A DNA stretch of 64,000 bases from Micromonospora sp. NBC_01699 (lineage in GTDB: Bacteria > Actinomycetota > Actinomycetes > Mycobacteriales > Micromonosporaceae): assembly GCF_036250065.1 (NCBI RefSeq), contig NZ_CP109199.1, positions 4,216,001-4,280,000 of the forward strand, given 5' to 3'. The first letter of the stretch is position 1, and each line of letters opens with the position of its first letter. Under the pieces are notes generated by a model. The model made no database searches, was not told the DNA's origin, and saw only the letters and a program-made list of their open reading frames with translations. Positions 45,545 through 55,192 of this stretch are shown piece by piece. A program made the position numbers and the translations under genes.

Positions 45545-47194
45545 ATGAAGCTGCCCATGCACTCGACCCGCCTGCGCCGCGCGGCGCGGCACCATTTCGG
45601 CTGGCGCTCGCTGCGCCCCGGCCAACTCGCCGCGATGCGGGCGCTGATGAAACGACGCGACGCCCTGGTCGTGCTCTCCACCGGAGCCGGCAAGTCGGCG
45701 ATCTACCAGGTGCCGGCGGCGCTGCTGTCCGGCCCGACGGTGGTGATCTCACCACTGCTCGCCCTGCAACAGGACCAGATCCGGGCGCTCAACGAGCGGG
45801 GCGACCCCCGGCTGCACGCGGTCCGGGTCAGCTCGGCCGAGACGCCCAACCAGCAGGCGGAGGCACTGCACGAGATCGAGGACGGCCGGGCCAGGTTCCT
45901 GTTCATCACCCCCGAGCAGCTCAGCAACCCGGAGGTGCTGGCCAAGGTACGCGCGCTGCGCCCGGCCCTGGTCGCGGTGGACGAGGCGCACTGCATCTCG
46001 GCCTGGGGGAACGACTTCCGTCCCGACTACCTGGCGCTCGGGCACCTGATCCGGGGACTGGGCCGACCGCCGGTGGTCGCGTTGACCGCCACCGCCTCGC
46101 CGCCCGTACGCGAGGACATCGTCGCCCGGCTCGGGCTGCGCGATCCGCGTACGGTGGTCGCCGGGCTGGACCGGCCCAACCTGTTCCTGGAGGTGGCGCA
46201 CTGCCCCACCGAGGACTACCGGTGGCGGCGCCTGCTCGGCCTGCTCGACGGGGACCGGTGGCCGGGCATCGTCTACGTGCCGACCCGCCGCGCCGCCGAG
46301 GAACTCGCCGAGCGGCTGACCACCGCCGGATACGAGGCCGCCTTCTACCACGGTGGGATGCCGGCCGGTGCCCGTACCGAGCTGCACGAGCGGTTTCTGG
46401 CCGACGAGGTGCCGGTCATGGTGGCGACGTCGGCGTTCGGCATGGGCATCGACAAGCCCAACATCCGCTGGGTGGCGCACGTGGCCCTGCCCGACTCACC
46501 GGACAGCTACCTCCAGGAGATCGGCCGGGCCGGGCGGGACGGGGAGCCCGCGCACGCGCTGCTGCTGTGGCGGGCCGAGGACATCGGCCTGCAACGGTTC
46601 TTCACCGGCGGCACCCCGGACGCCGGGGAGCTGGCCGAACTCGCCGCCGCGCTGCGCGAGAGCCCGACCAGCCGGAGCGCGCTGCGGGAGCGGACCGGGC
46701 TGGGGGTACGCAAGCTCGGCCAGCTCCTCGCCCTGTTGGAACGGGTCGGTGCGGCCCGTACGACCGGGGCGAGCCAGCGGGTCGGCAGCCCCCGGTACGC
46801 ACCGGAGCCGGCGGAGGCGGGCCGGGCGGCGGTGGCCGAGGCGGAACGGCAGCAGGCGGTGCAGAACAGCCGTACGGACATGATGCGGGCGTTCGCCGAG
46901 ACCACCGGATGCCGGAGCCAGGCGCTGCTGGCCTACTTCGGCGAGCAGCTCGAAAAGACCTGCGGCCACTGCGACAGTTGCCACGCCGGCACCAGCACCG
47001 CCGCCGACGGGGCGAGCGGACCGTTCCCGGTGCACAGCACGGTCCGGCACGCCGAGTGGGGGCCGGGGCTGGTGATGAGCTACACGGACGACCGGATGAC
47101 CGTCCTGTTCGAAAATGTCGGATACAAGACGCTTTCCGTACCCGTGGTGAGCGAGCAGGGGTTGCTCACCGCCGATGTCGGCGGCGACTCGTAG
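45545..47194 (+). CDS. RecQ-like DNA helicase, first of two
   Basis: The 549-residue superfamily 2 helicase has Q-motif region FGWRSLRPGQLAAMRAL, Walker A VLSTGAGKSAIYQ, DEAH box VAVDEAHCISAWGNDFRPDY, motif III LTATASP, motif [17 protein letters not shown] and motif VI EIGRAGRDGE. It then has a RecQ zinc-binding region (CGHCDSCH) but no HRDC domain. The last 50 residues (VHSTVRHAEWGPGLVMSYTDDRMTVLFENVGYKTLSVPVV) are a DUF3553-like beta module. It unwinds DNA 3'-5', presumably in repair. Starts at 45512 and 45557 are also possible. It lies nine nt before a canonical recQ on the same strand, so probably co-transcribed. Confidence 0.9.
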   Translation: MKLPMHSTRLRRAARHHFGWRSLRPGQLAAMRALMKRRDALVVLSTGAGKSAIYQVPAALLSGPTVVISPLLALQQDQIRALNERGDPRLHAVRVSSAETPNQQAEALHEIEDGRARFLFITPEQLSNPEVLAKVRALRPALVAVDEAHCISAWGNDFRPDYLALGHLIRGLGRPPVVALTATASPPVREDIVARLGLRDPRTVVAGLDRPNLFLEVAHCPTEDYRWRRLLGLLDGDRWPGIVYVPTRRAAEELAERLTTAGYEAAFYHGGMPAGARTELHERFLADEVPVMVATSAFGMGIDKPNIRWVAHVALPDSPDSYLQEIGRAGRDGEPAHALLLWRAEDIGLQRFFTGGTPDAGELAELAAALRESPTSRSALRERTGLGVRKLGQLLALLERVGAARTTGASQRVGSPRYAPEPAEAGRAAVAEAERQQAVQNSRTDMMRAFAETTGCRSQALLAYFGEQLEKTCGHCDSCHAGTSTAADGASGPFPVHSTVRHAEWGPGLVMSYTDDRMTVLFENVGYKTLSVPVVSEQGLLTADVGGDS

Positions 47195-47203
47195 ACTCCC
47201 CGG

Positions 47204-49060
<1,857 letters not shown>

Positions 49061-49069
49061 CCGCCGCAA

Positions 49070-49651
49070 TCAGTCCCGAGCGGTGCCCAGCGGTTCCGCC
49101 GAGCTCCGCAACGTCCACCGGTCGCCGCCGCCGCGCAGCACCGTCCGGGTCAGCGGGGGAATGTCGATCCGCCAGAACGAGGCGGGTGTCGCCGCGATAG
49201 CGGTGACCAGGAGCGCGCGGATCACCATCGGGTGGGTGACGGCGACCACCGTACGGGTGGCCACGGGCAGGTCGCGCAGCCAGTCGCCGGTGCGGGCGAG
49301 CAGGTCGTGCAGGCTCTCCCCGCCGTGCGGGGCGGCGGCCGGGTCGGTCAGCCAGGCGGCCACCGCCTCCGGCTCGTCGGCGGCGACCCGGTCGAGCGTG
49401 AGCCCGGCCCACCGGCCCAGGTCACCGTCGCGGAGCCCGTCGTCGACGGTCGGGTCGAGGCCCAGCGCGACGGCGGTCTCGACACAGCGCCGGGCCGGTG
49501 CGCAGAGCACGGCATCGTGGCGGGGCAGGGTGCCCGCCGCCGTGCCGGCGTCGGCCCGGCCGTGTTCGTCCAGGGGTTCGTCGAGCGGAAACGCGGCCCG
49601 CCGGACCGCCGCCGTCGGCGCGTGCGAGACGAGAACCAGTCGGGTCGTCAC
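49070..49651 (-). CDS. Histidine phosphatase-like protein with atypical SHA active-site motif
   Basis: The 193-residue histidine-phosphatase fold has the usual N-terminal RHG signature replaced by SHA (LVLVSHAPTAAVRRAAF), keeping the histidine but not the arginine. The second Arg/His regions remain (CAPARRCVETAVALG, DGDLGRWAGLTLD, VVAVTHPMVIRALLV). Loss of the first arginine could lower or change activity. The gene is divergent from a cobalamin riboswitch and cbtBA; similar genes near cbtA in actinobacteria suggest, as inference, a cobalamin-related phosphatase. The GTG at 49651 has AGGAGG about 11 nt upstream. Confidence 0.82.
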   Translation of the reverse strand: MTTRLVLVSHAPTAAVRRAAFPLDEPLDEHGRADAGTAAGTLPRHDAVLCAPARRCVETAVALGLDPTVDDGLRDGDLGRWAGLTLDRVAADEPEAVAAWLTDPAAAPHGGESLHDLLARTGDWLRDLPVATRTVVAVTHPMVIRALLVTAIAATPASFWRIDIPPLTRTVLRGGGDRWTLRSSAEPLGTARD

Positions 49652-49743
49652 CGTCGGGTCGACCTCCTAACGACGATCAAGGTCCCCACGTGCGACATCG
49701 CCCACCCGGGTACAGGTTGACACCCCGGCTCCACCGCCCGTAG

Positions 49744-49880
49744 CGTCCGGTCCACAGCGTGATGGTGGGAGGAAGCCGGTGGAATCCCGGCACGGTCGCG
49801 CCACTGTAACCGTTCTCCGCCGTGCGGCAGTCCGGAAGTCAGACCCTCCACCGTCACGGATACCACTAGGGGACGCGTGA
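49744..49880 (+). ncRNA. Cobalamin (B12) riboswitch upstream of cbtBA
   Basis: The conserved core is clear: GGAAGCCGGTGGAATCCCGG, then GCCACTG (B12 box, 49800-49806) and AGTCCGGAAGTCAGACC. The closing helix P1 pairs 49761-49769 with 49847-49855. The leader ends about 20 nt before the cbtB ATG (49898), whose GAGGAGG ribosome-binding site lies in the presumed expression platform, so control is probably translational: high cobalamin shuts off cobalt uptake. The aptamer is compact. Confidence 0.92.
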
Positions 49881-49897
49881 TCCCGAGGAGGTTTGCC

Positions 49898-50128
49898 ATG
49901 GCAAACGTATCCGCACTGCCGACGACGCCGACCGCCGTGACCGTACCGGTACCGGCACCGATCCCGCTGCGCCAGATCCTGCCCTGGGCGATCTTCGGCG
50001 CGGTGCTGGCGGTCGTGCTGCTCTACTTCGTCGGTGCCGAACAGGGCGTGACCTCGCTGGTCTCCGGCGAGACGGTGCACGAGTTCGTCCACGATGGACG
50101 GCACCTGCTCGGTTTCCCCTGTCACTGA
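49898..50128 (+). CDS. cbtB: CbtB, cobalt transporter subunit
   Basis: The 76-residue protein has a single transmembrane helix (ILPWAIFGAVLAVVLLYFVGAEQG) and the C-terminal His motif ETVHEFVHDGRHLLGFPCH (three His spaced by three, plus a terminal His) that marks CbtB and probably binds cobalt. The ATG at 49898 has GAGGAGG seven nt upstream and lies directly behind the cobalamin riboswitch. Together with CbtA it forms a predicted cobalt uptake system supplying cobalamin synthesis. cbtA starts 17 nt after the stop. Confidence 0.93.
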   Translation: MANVSALPTTPTAVTVPVPAPIPLRQILPWAIFGAVLAVVLLYFVGAEQGVTSLVSGETVHEFVHDGRHLLGFPCH

Positions 50129-50145
50129 GCCGGCCGGACATCCAG

Positions 50146-50934
50146 GTGCTCTCCGCCCGCTCACTACTGATCCGTGGGATGCTGGTCGGCTTGGCCGCCG
50201 GTGTCGCCGCATACCTGTTCGCCACCCTGTTCGGTGAGGGTCCGGTCGGCCAGGCCATCGACTTCGAGTCCGCCGCCGGTGCCGCCGCCCACGCCGCGTC
50301 ACACGGGGCGGCCGATGCCGCGCACACCGACGCGGCCGAACCCGAGCTGGTCAGCCGGACCGTGCAGAGCACGATCGGGCTGGCCACCGCCACCCTGGTG
50401 TACGGCGTGGCGCTGGGCGGCCTGTTCGCGCTCGCCTTCGCGGTCGCGTACGGCCGGATCGGTCGGTTCACGCCCCGGGCCACCGCCGCACTGGTCGGCC
50501 TCGCCGGCTTCGTGACGGTGGCGCTGGTGCCGTTCCTGAAGTACCCGGCGAACCCGCCGGCCACCGGTAACCCGGACACGCTCGGCCAACGGACCGGGCT
50601 GTACTTCCTCATGGTCGTCATCGGGGTGGCCGCCGGGCTGCTGGCCCTGTACCTCGGCCGCTGGCTGCACCCGCGCTACGGGGCCTGGAACGCGACCCTG
50701 CTGTCCGTCGGCGCGTACGCGGTGTTCATCACCGTCGTGCAGCTGTCGCTGCCGTCGATCAACGAGGTGCCCGACGGCTTCCCGGCCCTGGTGCTGTGGG
50801 AGTTCCGGTTGGCCTCGCTCGGCACCCAGTTCGTCACCTGGGCCACGCTCGGCCTGCTGTTCGGCGCCCTGACCGAACGTCGGGTCCGGGCCGGCGCGGT
50901 CAGGCGCGGGGTCGGCGCGACGGTACCGGTCTGA
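50146..50934 (+). CDS. cbtA: CbtA, cobalt transporter membrane subunit
   Basis: The 262-residue polytopic membrane protein has about five to six helices: SLLIRGMLVGLAAGVAAYLFATLFGE at the start, LATATLVYGVALGGLFALAFAVAYG, AALVGLAGFVTVALVPFLKYPANPPATG, YFLMVVIGVAAGLLALYLGRWL, LLSVGAYAVFITVVQLSLP and the C-terminal helix. A His-rich loop (AAAHAASHGAADAAHTDA) may bind metal. KYPANPP is typical of CbtA. It is predicted to be co-translated with cbtB and controlled by the upstream B12 riboswitch. The GTG start at 50146 follows the cbtB stop by 17 nt. A hairpin lies about 15 nt after the stop. Confidence 0.9.
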   Translation: MLSARSLLIRGMLVGLAAGVAAYLFATLFGEGPVGQAIDFESAAGAAAHAASHGAADAAHTDAAEPELVSRTVQSTIGLATATLVYGVALGGLFALAFAVAYGRIGRFTPRATAALVGLAGFVTVALVPFLKYPANPPATGNPDTLGQRTGLYFLMVVIGVAAGLLALYLGRWLHPRYGAWNATLLSVGAYAVFITVVQLSLPSINEVPDGFPALVLWEFRLASLGTQFVTWATLGLLFGALTERRVRAGAVRRGVGATVPV

Positions 50935-50948
50935 GCCGGAAGCGGTTG

Positions 50949-50983
50949 TTCCGCTCGGCGGGCGACAAGCCCGTCGAGCGGGA
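50949..50983 (+). terminator. Hairpin terminator after cbtA
   Basis: Positions 50952-50963 pair with 50969-50980 (12 bp, one G-T wobble) around the loop GACAA; three further pairs extend the stem outward. It lies about 17 nt after the cbtA stop. Confidence 0.6.
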
Positions 50984-51033
50984 CCGGCACGGCGGCCGTG
51001 GACGGCGGTCAACCCCGGCGGCCGTGAACACGG

Positions 51034-51339
51034 TCAGCCCCGGCTGTGGGCCGGGTTCGGGGTGTGCGGCAACTTGCCGAGCTGGCGCCAGTCGGTCTCG
51101 ACCAGGTCGACCCCGTAGTGCTTCGCGGCGGCCCGGATGTTCTCGAACGCCTGCTCCCGCTCCTCGTCGGTGACCCCCTGAACCTGGTCGAACCGGGCGA
51201 TCGCGTTGCGGGTGTGGCCGGCGTCGACCAGCGGCTCCTTGCGCTTGCCGGGAAAGGCAAAGACCGATTCCGGCAGCTCCCGCTTCGTCTTGCTGGACAG
51301 GGTGCCGTGCTCCTCGTGCGGCTTCCAGGTGGTTTTCAT
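51034..51339 (-). CDS. DUF6582-like small protein of unknown function
   Basis: The 101-residue soluble protein contains LPESVFAFPGKRKEPLVDAGHTRNAIARFDQVQGV, EREQAFENIRAAAKHYGVDLVE and DWRQLG. This is a pattern I associate with DUF6582 proteins common in actinobacteria and some phages; no function is established. No transmembrane or signal segment. The ATG at 51339 has GGGGGAGGG upstream. The gene stands alone between cbtA (convergent) and a fasciclin lipoprotein. Confidence 0.75.
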   Translation of the reverse strand: MKTTWKPHEEHGTLSSKTKRELPESVFAFPGKRKEPLVDAGHTRNAIARFDQVQGVTDEEREQAFENIRAAAKHYGVDLVETDWRQLGKLPHTPNPAHSRG

Positions 51340-51397
51340 GCCCTCCCCCTACCCGCGGGGAGCGGAACTACACCGACCGGAGCCAACGAACCCCTGG

Positions 51398-52090
51398 TCA
51401 GCCCCGGTGGCCCCGGCCGCCGACGTCCGTGGGCAGCTTGCCGAGGACCTTGTTGACGATGTGGATCCGGGCGTTGCCGGCCCGGTAGTCGGTGCAGAGC
51501 GTGTCCGCCTGTCCGGCCACCCGGGCCATCGTCCCGGACGCGGTGACCTCGACCGAGGTCCCGTCCAGGGTGGTCACCGTGCCGGCGTCGAGCAGGTCGG
51601 ACAGCGTACGCGATCCGTCGACGAGGTGGGCCCTGAGCAGCGCCCGCAGGTCGTCCCTGCGCTCCAGGAACAGGGCGTCGAGGGTGTCCTCGTTGAACTT
51701 GGCCAGGAACGCGTCGTCGGTCGGGGCGAAGATGGTCAGGCCGCTCATGCCGCGCAGTTCCGAGGCCAGTCCCGACGCCCGCAGCGCCGACTCGAAGGTG
51801 GTGAGCACGGGAATCCACTGCAACGCCACGTCGACCGGCTCACCGACCAGCGCGGCCGGGTTGCCCGGATCGGTGCCGGCGGGCAGTACGTCGCACAGCG
51901 GGCCGGTGACCGTGACCGCCGTGGCGCCGCCGCTCGCCGGATCCCGGTCGCCGGTGCCGGCGTCGGCGCTCGTACAGCCGGTGGCGGCGAGCGCCAGCAG
52001 CAGGACGACTCCGGCGGCCCGCAACGCGCCGACCGGGGGCTTACCACCGGTACGCCGGGCGGTGCGGGTGTGAATCACTGGCTCGGACAC
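51398..52090 (-). CDS. Fasciclin-domain lipoprotein
   Basis: The 230-residue protein has a lipobox signal (VVLLLALAATGCTSADAG, Cys near residue 39) and a single fasciclin (FAS1) domain (about 90-225; VLTTFESALRASGLASELRGMSGLTIFAPTDDAFLAKF, LRAHLVDGSRTLSDLLDAGTVTTLDG, ARIHIVNKVLGKLP). FAS1 lipoproteins on the cell surface mediate adhesion or remain of unknown role (compare mycobacterial MPT83 type). The GTG at 52090 has GGAG upstream. The preceding M14 gene ends 103 nt upstream on the same strand. Confidence 0.9.
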   Translation of the reverse strand: MSEPVIHTRTARRTGGKPPVGALRAAGVVLLLALAATGCTSADAGTGDRDPASGGATAVTVTGPLCDVLPAGTDPGNPAALVGEPVDVALQWIPVLTTFESALRASGLASELRGMSGLTIFAPTDDAFLAKFNEDTLDALFLERRDDLRALLRAHLVDGSRTLSDLLDAGTVTTLDGTSVEVTASGTMARVAGQADTLCTDYRAGNARIHIVNKVLGKLPTDVGGRGHRG

Positions 52091-52193
52091 GCTGCTCTCC
52101 TGCCTCTGGGCCGGGCGTGCCGGCGGGTCGGGCGTGGGACCCGACCCGCCGACACGGGTTCACCGGTGTATCAGTGTGCCGCCGGGAGCCGGG

Positions 52194-54341
52194 TCACAGC
52201 CCCGTGCACTGGCCCGACCGCGGACCCTGCACCGTGTTCGCGATGTTCAGGTTGATCGGCGCCGGGCTGTTGCCGGCACAGCTCACCGGACCGTTCACCG
52301 TGTTACCGGCCAGCAGCGGTACGTCGACGCCGGTACGGTTGACCGACAGGTCGACCGGGCCGGACACCTTGACGTTGACCACTGCCACCGCACCGCTGGT
52401 GCCCGAAATGGAGACCGGGCCGCGCACGGTGCTGTCGGTCAGGAACACCCCGGCCGCACCGGCGGCGCTGACCGGGCCGTTGATGGTGGTCCCGGTGGCG
52501 ACGAGGGTCGCGCCGGGCCGGACCGTGACCGGACCGTTGACCGTGCCGTTGTCGAGGCAGGTGAAGCCGGAGACGACCAGGGGCCCGTTGTACCGGCCCG
52601 AGCCGGTCGGGTAGACCCGCTCGCCGCCGACGAACTCCTCGGTGCCCTGCGCGTCGAGCAGCAGCGGGATCAGACCCCGCTCCGGCTGGTTCAGCGGTAC
52701 GAAGTATGCGTCACCGCTCTTGACCACCTTCCAGCCGTGCGCCCGGATCCGCTGGGCGACGGTGGTGCCGACGCCGCCGGGGCCGTCGGTACGGGCACCG
52801 TTGTACTGCTCCTCGGTGAGCTTGTACGCACACGGCGCGTTGTCCAGGATCTGGTCCGGACCGGGCGCGTCGGCGGGCGGCGGGCTCTCCCCCGGGTGCG
52901 GTGCCGGGTGCGCCGGGATCAGGTGCGATCCCCGGAACACGATCCGGCTGCTGTTCGAGGTCTGGAACTTGATCGCCTCGGTCCGGGCCTGCTTGATCGC
53001 CGGCAGGTTGGCCCGGTGGTAGTCGAGGAACTGGTTGAACGTCCACATCGCCGAGAACGACTTGCGCCGCCGGTTGTTCGCCGTGTTGCCCTCGTCGGGC
53101 CGGGTGGCGCCACCGGAGCTGCGCAGTTCGAGCAGCGAGTTGACCACGTTCTTCAGGCCCAGGGTGTTGCGCAGGATGGTTTCCTCGCCCAGGCCCACGC
53201 TGCCGCCGTTGGCGCACCCGTACGGGCACGGCCACCAGCCGTCCTGCGCGCCCTGCTCGTACATGTGGCCCTCGATCATGTGCTGCGACTCGTTGAAGAT
53301 CGAGGTCGCCACGTTCTGGTGCCGTGGCGGCAGCATCGGCAGGTCACCGGCGCTGGAGTTGCCGAACTCGTGCCCGTCGTAGCTCGCGACCGGCCGGTAC
53401 TCGCGCAGCATCTGCACGAACGCGAAGGTCTCCGGCTGGCGGATCAGCGAGTAGTCGCGGTTGAGGTCCTGGCCGGTGGAGTTGCCCCGGGTGTTGGCCG
53501 CCCGGCCGTCGCCGTTGATCGTGGGGACGATCAGGACGGTGGTGTGCGACAGCAGGTCGATCGTCCGGGCGTCGGTGCCGAAGGCCAGCTGACGCGCCAT
53601 GATCAGGCACGCCTCGCGGTCGCCCGGCTCGCCGCCGTGCACGTTGCAGTTGATCGACAGGGGCGAGGTCGCCGCCACGGCGGCGGCGGTGGCCGGCGGG
53701 GTGGGGTAGCCGATGACGAACATGTTGATCGGTCGGCCGAGTACGGTACGCCCGATCTCGACCACCCGCACCCGCTCGCTCAGCTCGTCCACGGCAGCGG
53801 TGTACGCGTACTCGTTGACGTCGCTGGTGTACTGGGCGGCCTTGGTGGTCTCCCACTGCGTACGCAGGTTCTGGCCCGGTACGGCCGGGTCTCCCCAGGG
53901 CGCGGTGGTGGTGCCGGAGACCGGCAGCGAGTACGGCTGCTCGGCGGTGCCGATCCGGGCCCGGACCCGCCACGAGAACCGGTCACCGGGGTTGAAGCCG
54001 GCGTCGGCGAACGTCGGCTTCTCGTTGTTGATCTGACGGTTGGGGCGCCAGACGCCGACCACCGTGGCCGGGCCGGTGGCGGTGTCGGCGGCGTCCACCA
54101 GGGTGCGTTCGATCTGGTAGTCGGTCGCACCGTCGACCGGGGTCCAGGTCAGCGTCGCGAACCCGTCGGCCTGGCTGACGGCGAGACCCTGTACCTGGTT
54201 CGGTTCCGCCGCCTGCTGGGCGAGGGCGGTGAGCCGGGTCGAGTTCGGGCTGCCCAGCGCGGCGCTCGGAGCGGTGACCGTGCCGAGGGTGGCGACGAGC
54301 AGTCCGGACAGGACCGCTACCGTTGGTCGTCTGTACCGCAT
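52194..54341 (-). CDS. Secreted M14 zinc carboxypeptidase with FnIII-like domain and beta-helix-like tail
   Basis: The 715-residue secreted protein has a signal peptide (TVAVLSGLLVATLGTVTAPSAALG). A fibronectin-III-like module follows (about 48-145; FATLTWTPVDGATDYQIERT), then an M14 metallopeptidase domain (about 160-480) with Zn ligands His and Glu in NVHGGEPGDREACL (about 234-237) and His in SYDGHEFGNSS (about 320). A catalytic Glu is probably in the NSLLELR region (about 400). The C-terminal 130 residues hold about six degenerate NGPV-x-V/S-x-G repeats (GPVTVRPGATLVATG, GPVSAAG, GPVSISGTSG, GPVDLSV), suggesting a right-handed beta-helix like polymer-forming domains. ATG at 54341 has GGAGG upstream. 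It hydrolyses C-terminal residues of peptides outside the cell. Confidence 0.88.
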   Translation of the reverse strand: MRYRRPTVAVLSGLLVATLGTVTAPSAALGSPNSTRLTALAQQAAEPNQVQGLAVSQADGFATLTWTPVDGATDYQIERTLVDAADTATGPATVVGVWRPNRQINNEKPTFADAGFNPGDRFSWRVRARIGTAEQPYSLPVSGTTTAPWGDPAVPGQNLRTQWETTKAAQYTSDVNEYAYTAAVDELSERVRVVEIGRTVLGRPINMFVIGYPTPPATAAAVAATSPLSINCNVHGGEPGDREACLIMARQLAFGTDARTIDLLSHTTVLIVPTINGDGRAANTRGNSTGQDLNRDYSLIRQPETFAFVQMLREYRPVASYDGHEFGNSSAGDLPMLPPRHQNVATSIFNESQHMIEGHMYEQGAQDGWWPCPYGCANGGSVGLGEETILRNTLGLKNVVNSLLELRSSGGATRPDEGNTANNRRRKSFSAMWTFNQFLDYHRANLPAIKQARTEAIKFQTSNSSRIVFRGSHLIPAHPAPHPGESPPPADAPGPDQILDNAPCAYKLTEEQYNGARTDGPGGVGTTVAQRIRAHGWKVVKSGDAYFVPLNQPERGLIPLLLDAQGTEEFVGGERVYPTGSGRYNGPLVVSGFTCLDNGTVNGPVTVRPGATLVATGTTINGPVSAAGAAGVFLTDSTVRGPVSISGTSGAVAVVNVKVSGPVDLSVNRTGVDVPLLAGNTVNGPVSCAGNSPAPINLNIANTVQGPRSGQCTGL

Positions 54342-54492
54342 AGAACCTCCAGGGTGTTGAAGGCGCAGTTGATCAGGGACATCAGTGCTGGCCATCATGA
54401 TCGACTCCACTGGACGAAGCAAGATCTTGAGCAATTCTTGAGGTTCGATCGACCCGTACGCGACCCGCGACGACCCGGTGGTCCACAACGGA

Positions 54493-55125
54493 TCAGGCGA
54501 CGCCCTCGGGGCGGAACTGCACGCTGACCCTCGGCCCGACCGGGCGGGCGGTCTTCGGGATCGCGTGCTCCCAGGTCCGCTGGCAGGAGCCGCCCATCAC
54601 CACCAGGTCGCCGTGCCCGAGCGGGAAGCGCAGACTGGCCCCGCCACCCCTCGGCCTCAGCAGCAGCGGGCGGGGCGTGCCGAACGAGACGATCGCGACC
54701 ATGGTGTCGAGGTGCGACGACCTTCCCCGGGTGTCGCCGTGCCAGGCCACACTGTCCCGGCCGTCGCGGTAGAGGCATATGCCGGCGGTCACGAACGGCT
54801 CCCCCAGCTCCGGGGCGTAGTGCGCGCTGAGCCGGCCACGCGCCTCGGTCAGCAGCGGATGCGGCAGCGTCTCGTGGCCGGCGTACCAGCGCAGCAGGCG
54901 GGGGACGTCGACCTGGCCGTCGTACATCCGGCGGCGTTCGGCCCGCCAGTCGACGTCGTCCAGCAGGGTGGCGAGCACCAGGTCGGACCCGTGCACCCAG
55001 CCGGGCAGGTGGTCGACCCAGGCGCCCCGGCCCAGCTCGTGCCGCCGGACCGCCCCGGCCAGCCGACCGAGGCTCGCCGCGGGTGCCGTGTCCAGCATCG
55101 ATGGCTGGTAAACGCCGTGCGCCAT
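54493..55125 (-). CDS. alkB: AlkB-type 2-oxoglutarate/Fe(II) dioxygenase
   Basis: The 210-residue protein has the complete AlkB signature: HxD in VAWHGDTRG (about residues 127-129), distal His in TWEHAIPK (about 188), and two arginines for 2-oxoglutarate in PRVSVQFRPE. The C-terminal fragment LLLRPRGGGASLRFPLGHGDLVVMGGSCQ is the double-stranded beta-helix core. It removes methyl groups from 1-methyladenine and 3-methylcytosine by oxidation. The AlkB-N-like segment VPRLLRWYAGHETLPHPLL is typical of actinobacterial members. ATG at 55125. It is not adjacent to the AlkD-like gene at 30 kb, but shows a second alkylation-repair activity in the window. Confidence 0.92.
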   Translation of the reverse strand: MAHGVYQPSMLDTAPAASLGRLAGAVRRHELGRGAWVDHLPGWVHGSDLVLATLLDDVDWRAERRRMYDGQVDVPRLLRWYAGHETLPHPLLTEARGRLSAHYAPELGEPFVTAGICLYRDGRDSVAWHGDTRGRSSHLDTMVAIVSFGTPRPLLLRPRGGGASLRFPLGHGDLVVMGGSCQRTWEHAIPKTARPVGPRVSVQFRPEGVA

Positions 55126-55192
55126 GCGCCCCAGCGTACGCCGGGTCGAACGGGTGTACTAATCGGCCCACCCGTCGCGCTCGCCTCGGGAG

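Noticed and set aside
54425-54442. Direct repeat TCTTGAG x2, 11 bp apart, upstream of the M14 gene
   Set aside because: One helical turn spacing is suggestive of a response-regulator site, but two short copies without other support could be chance.
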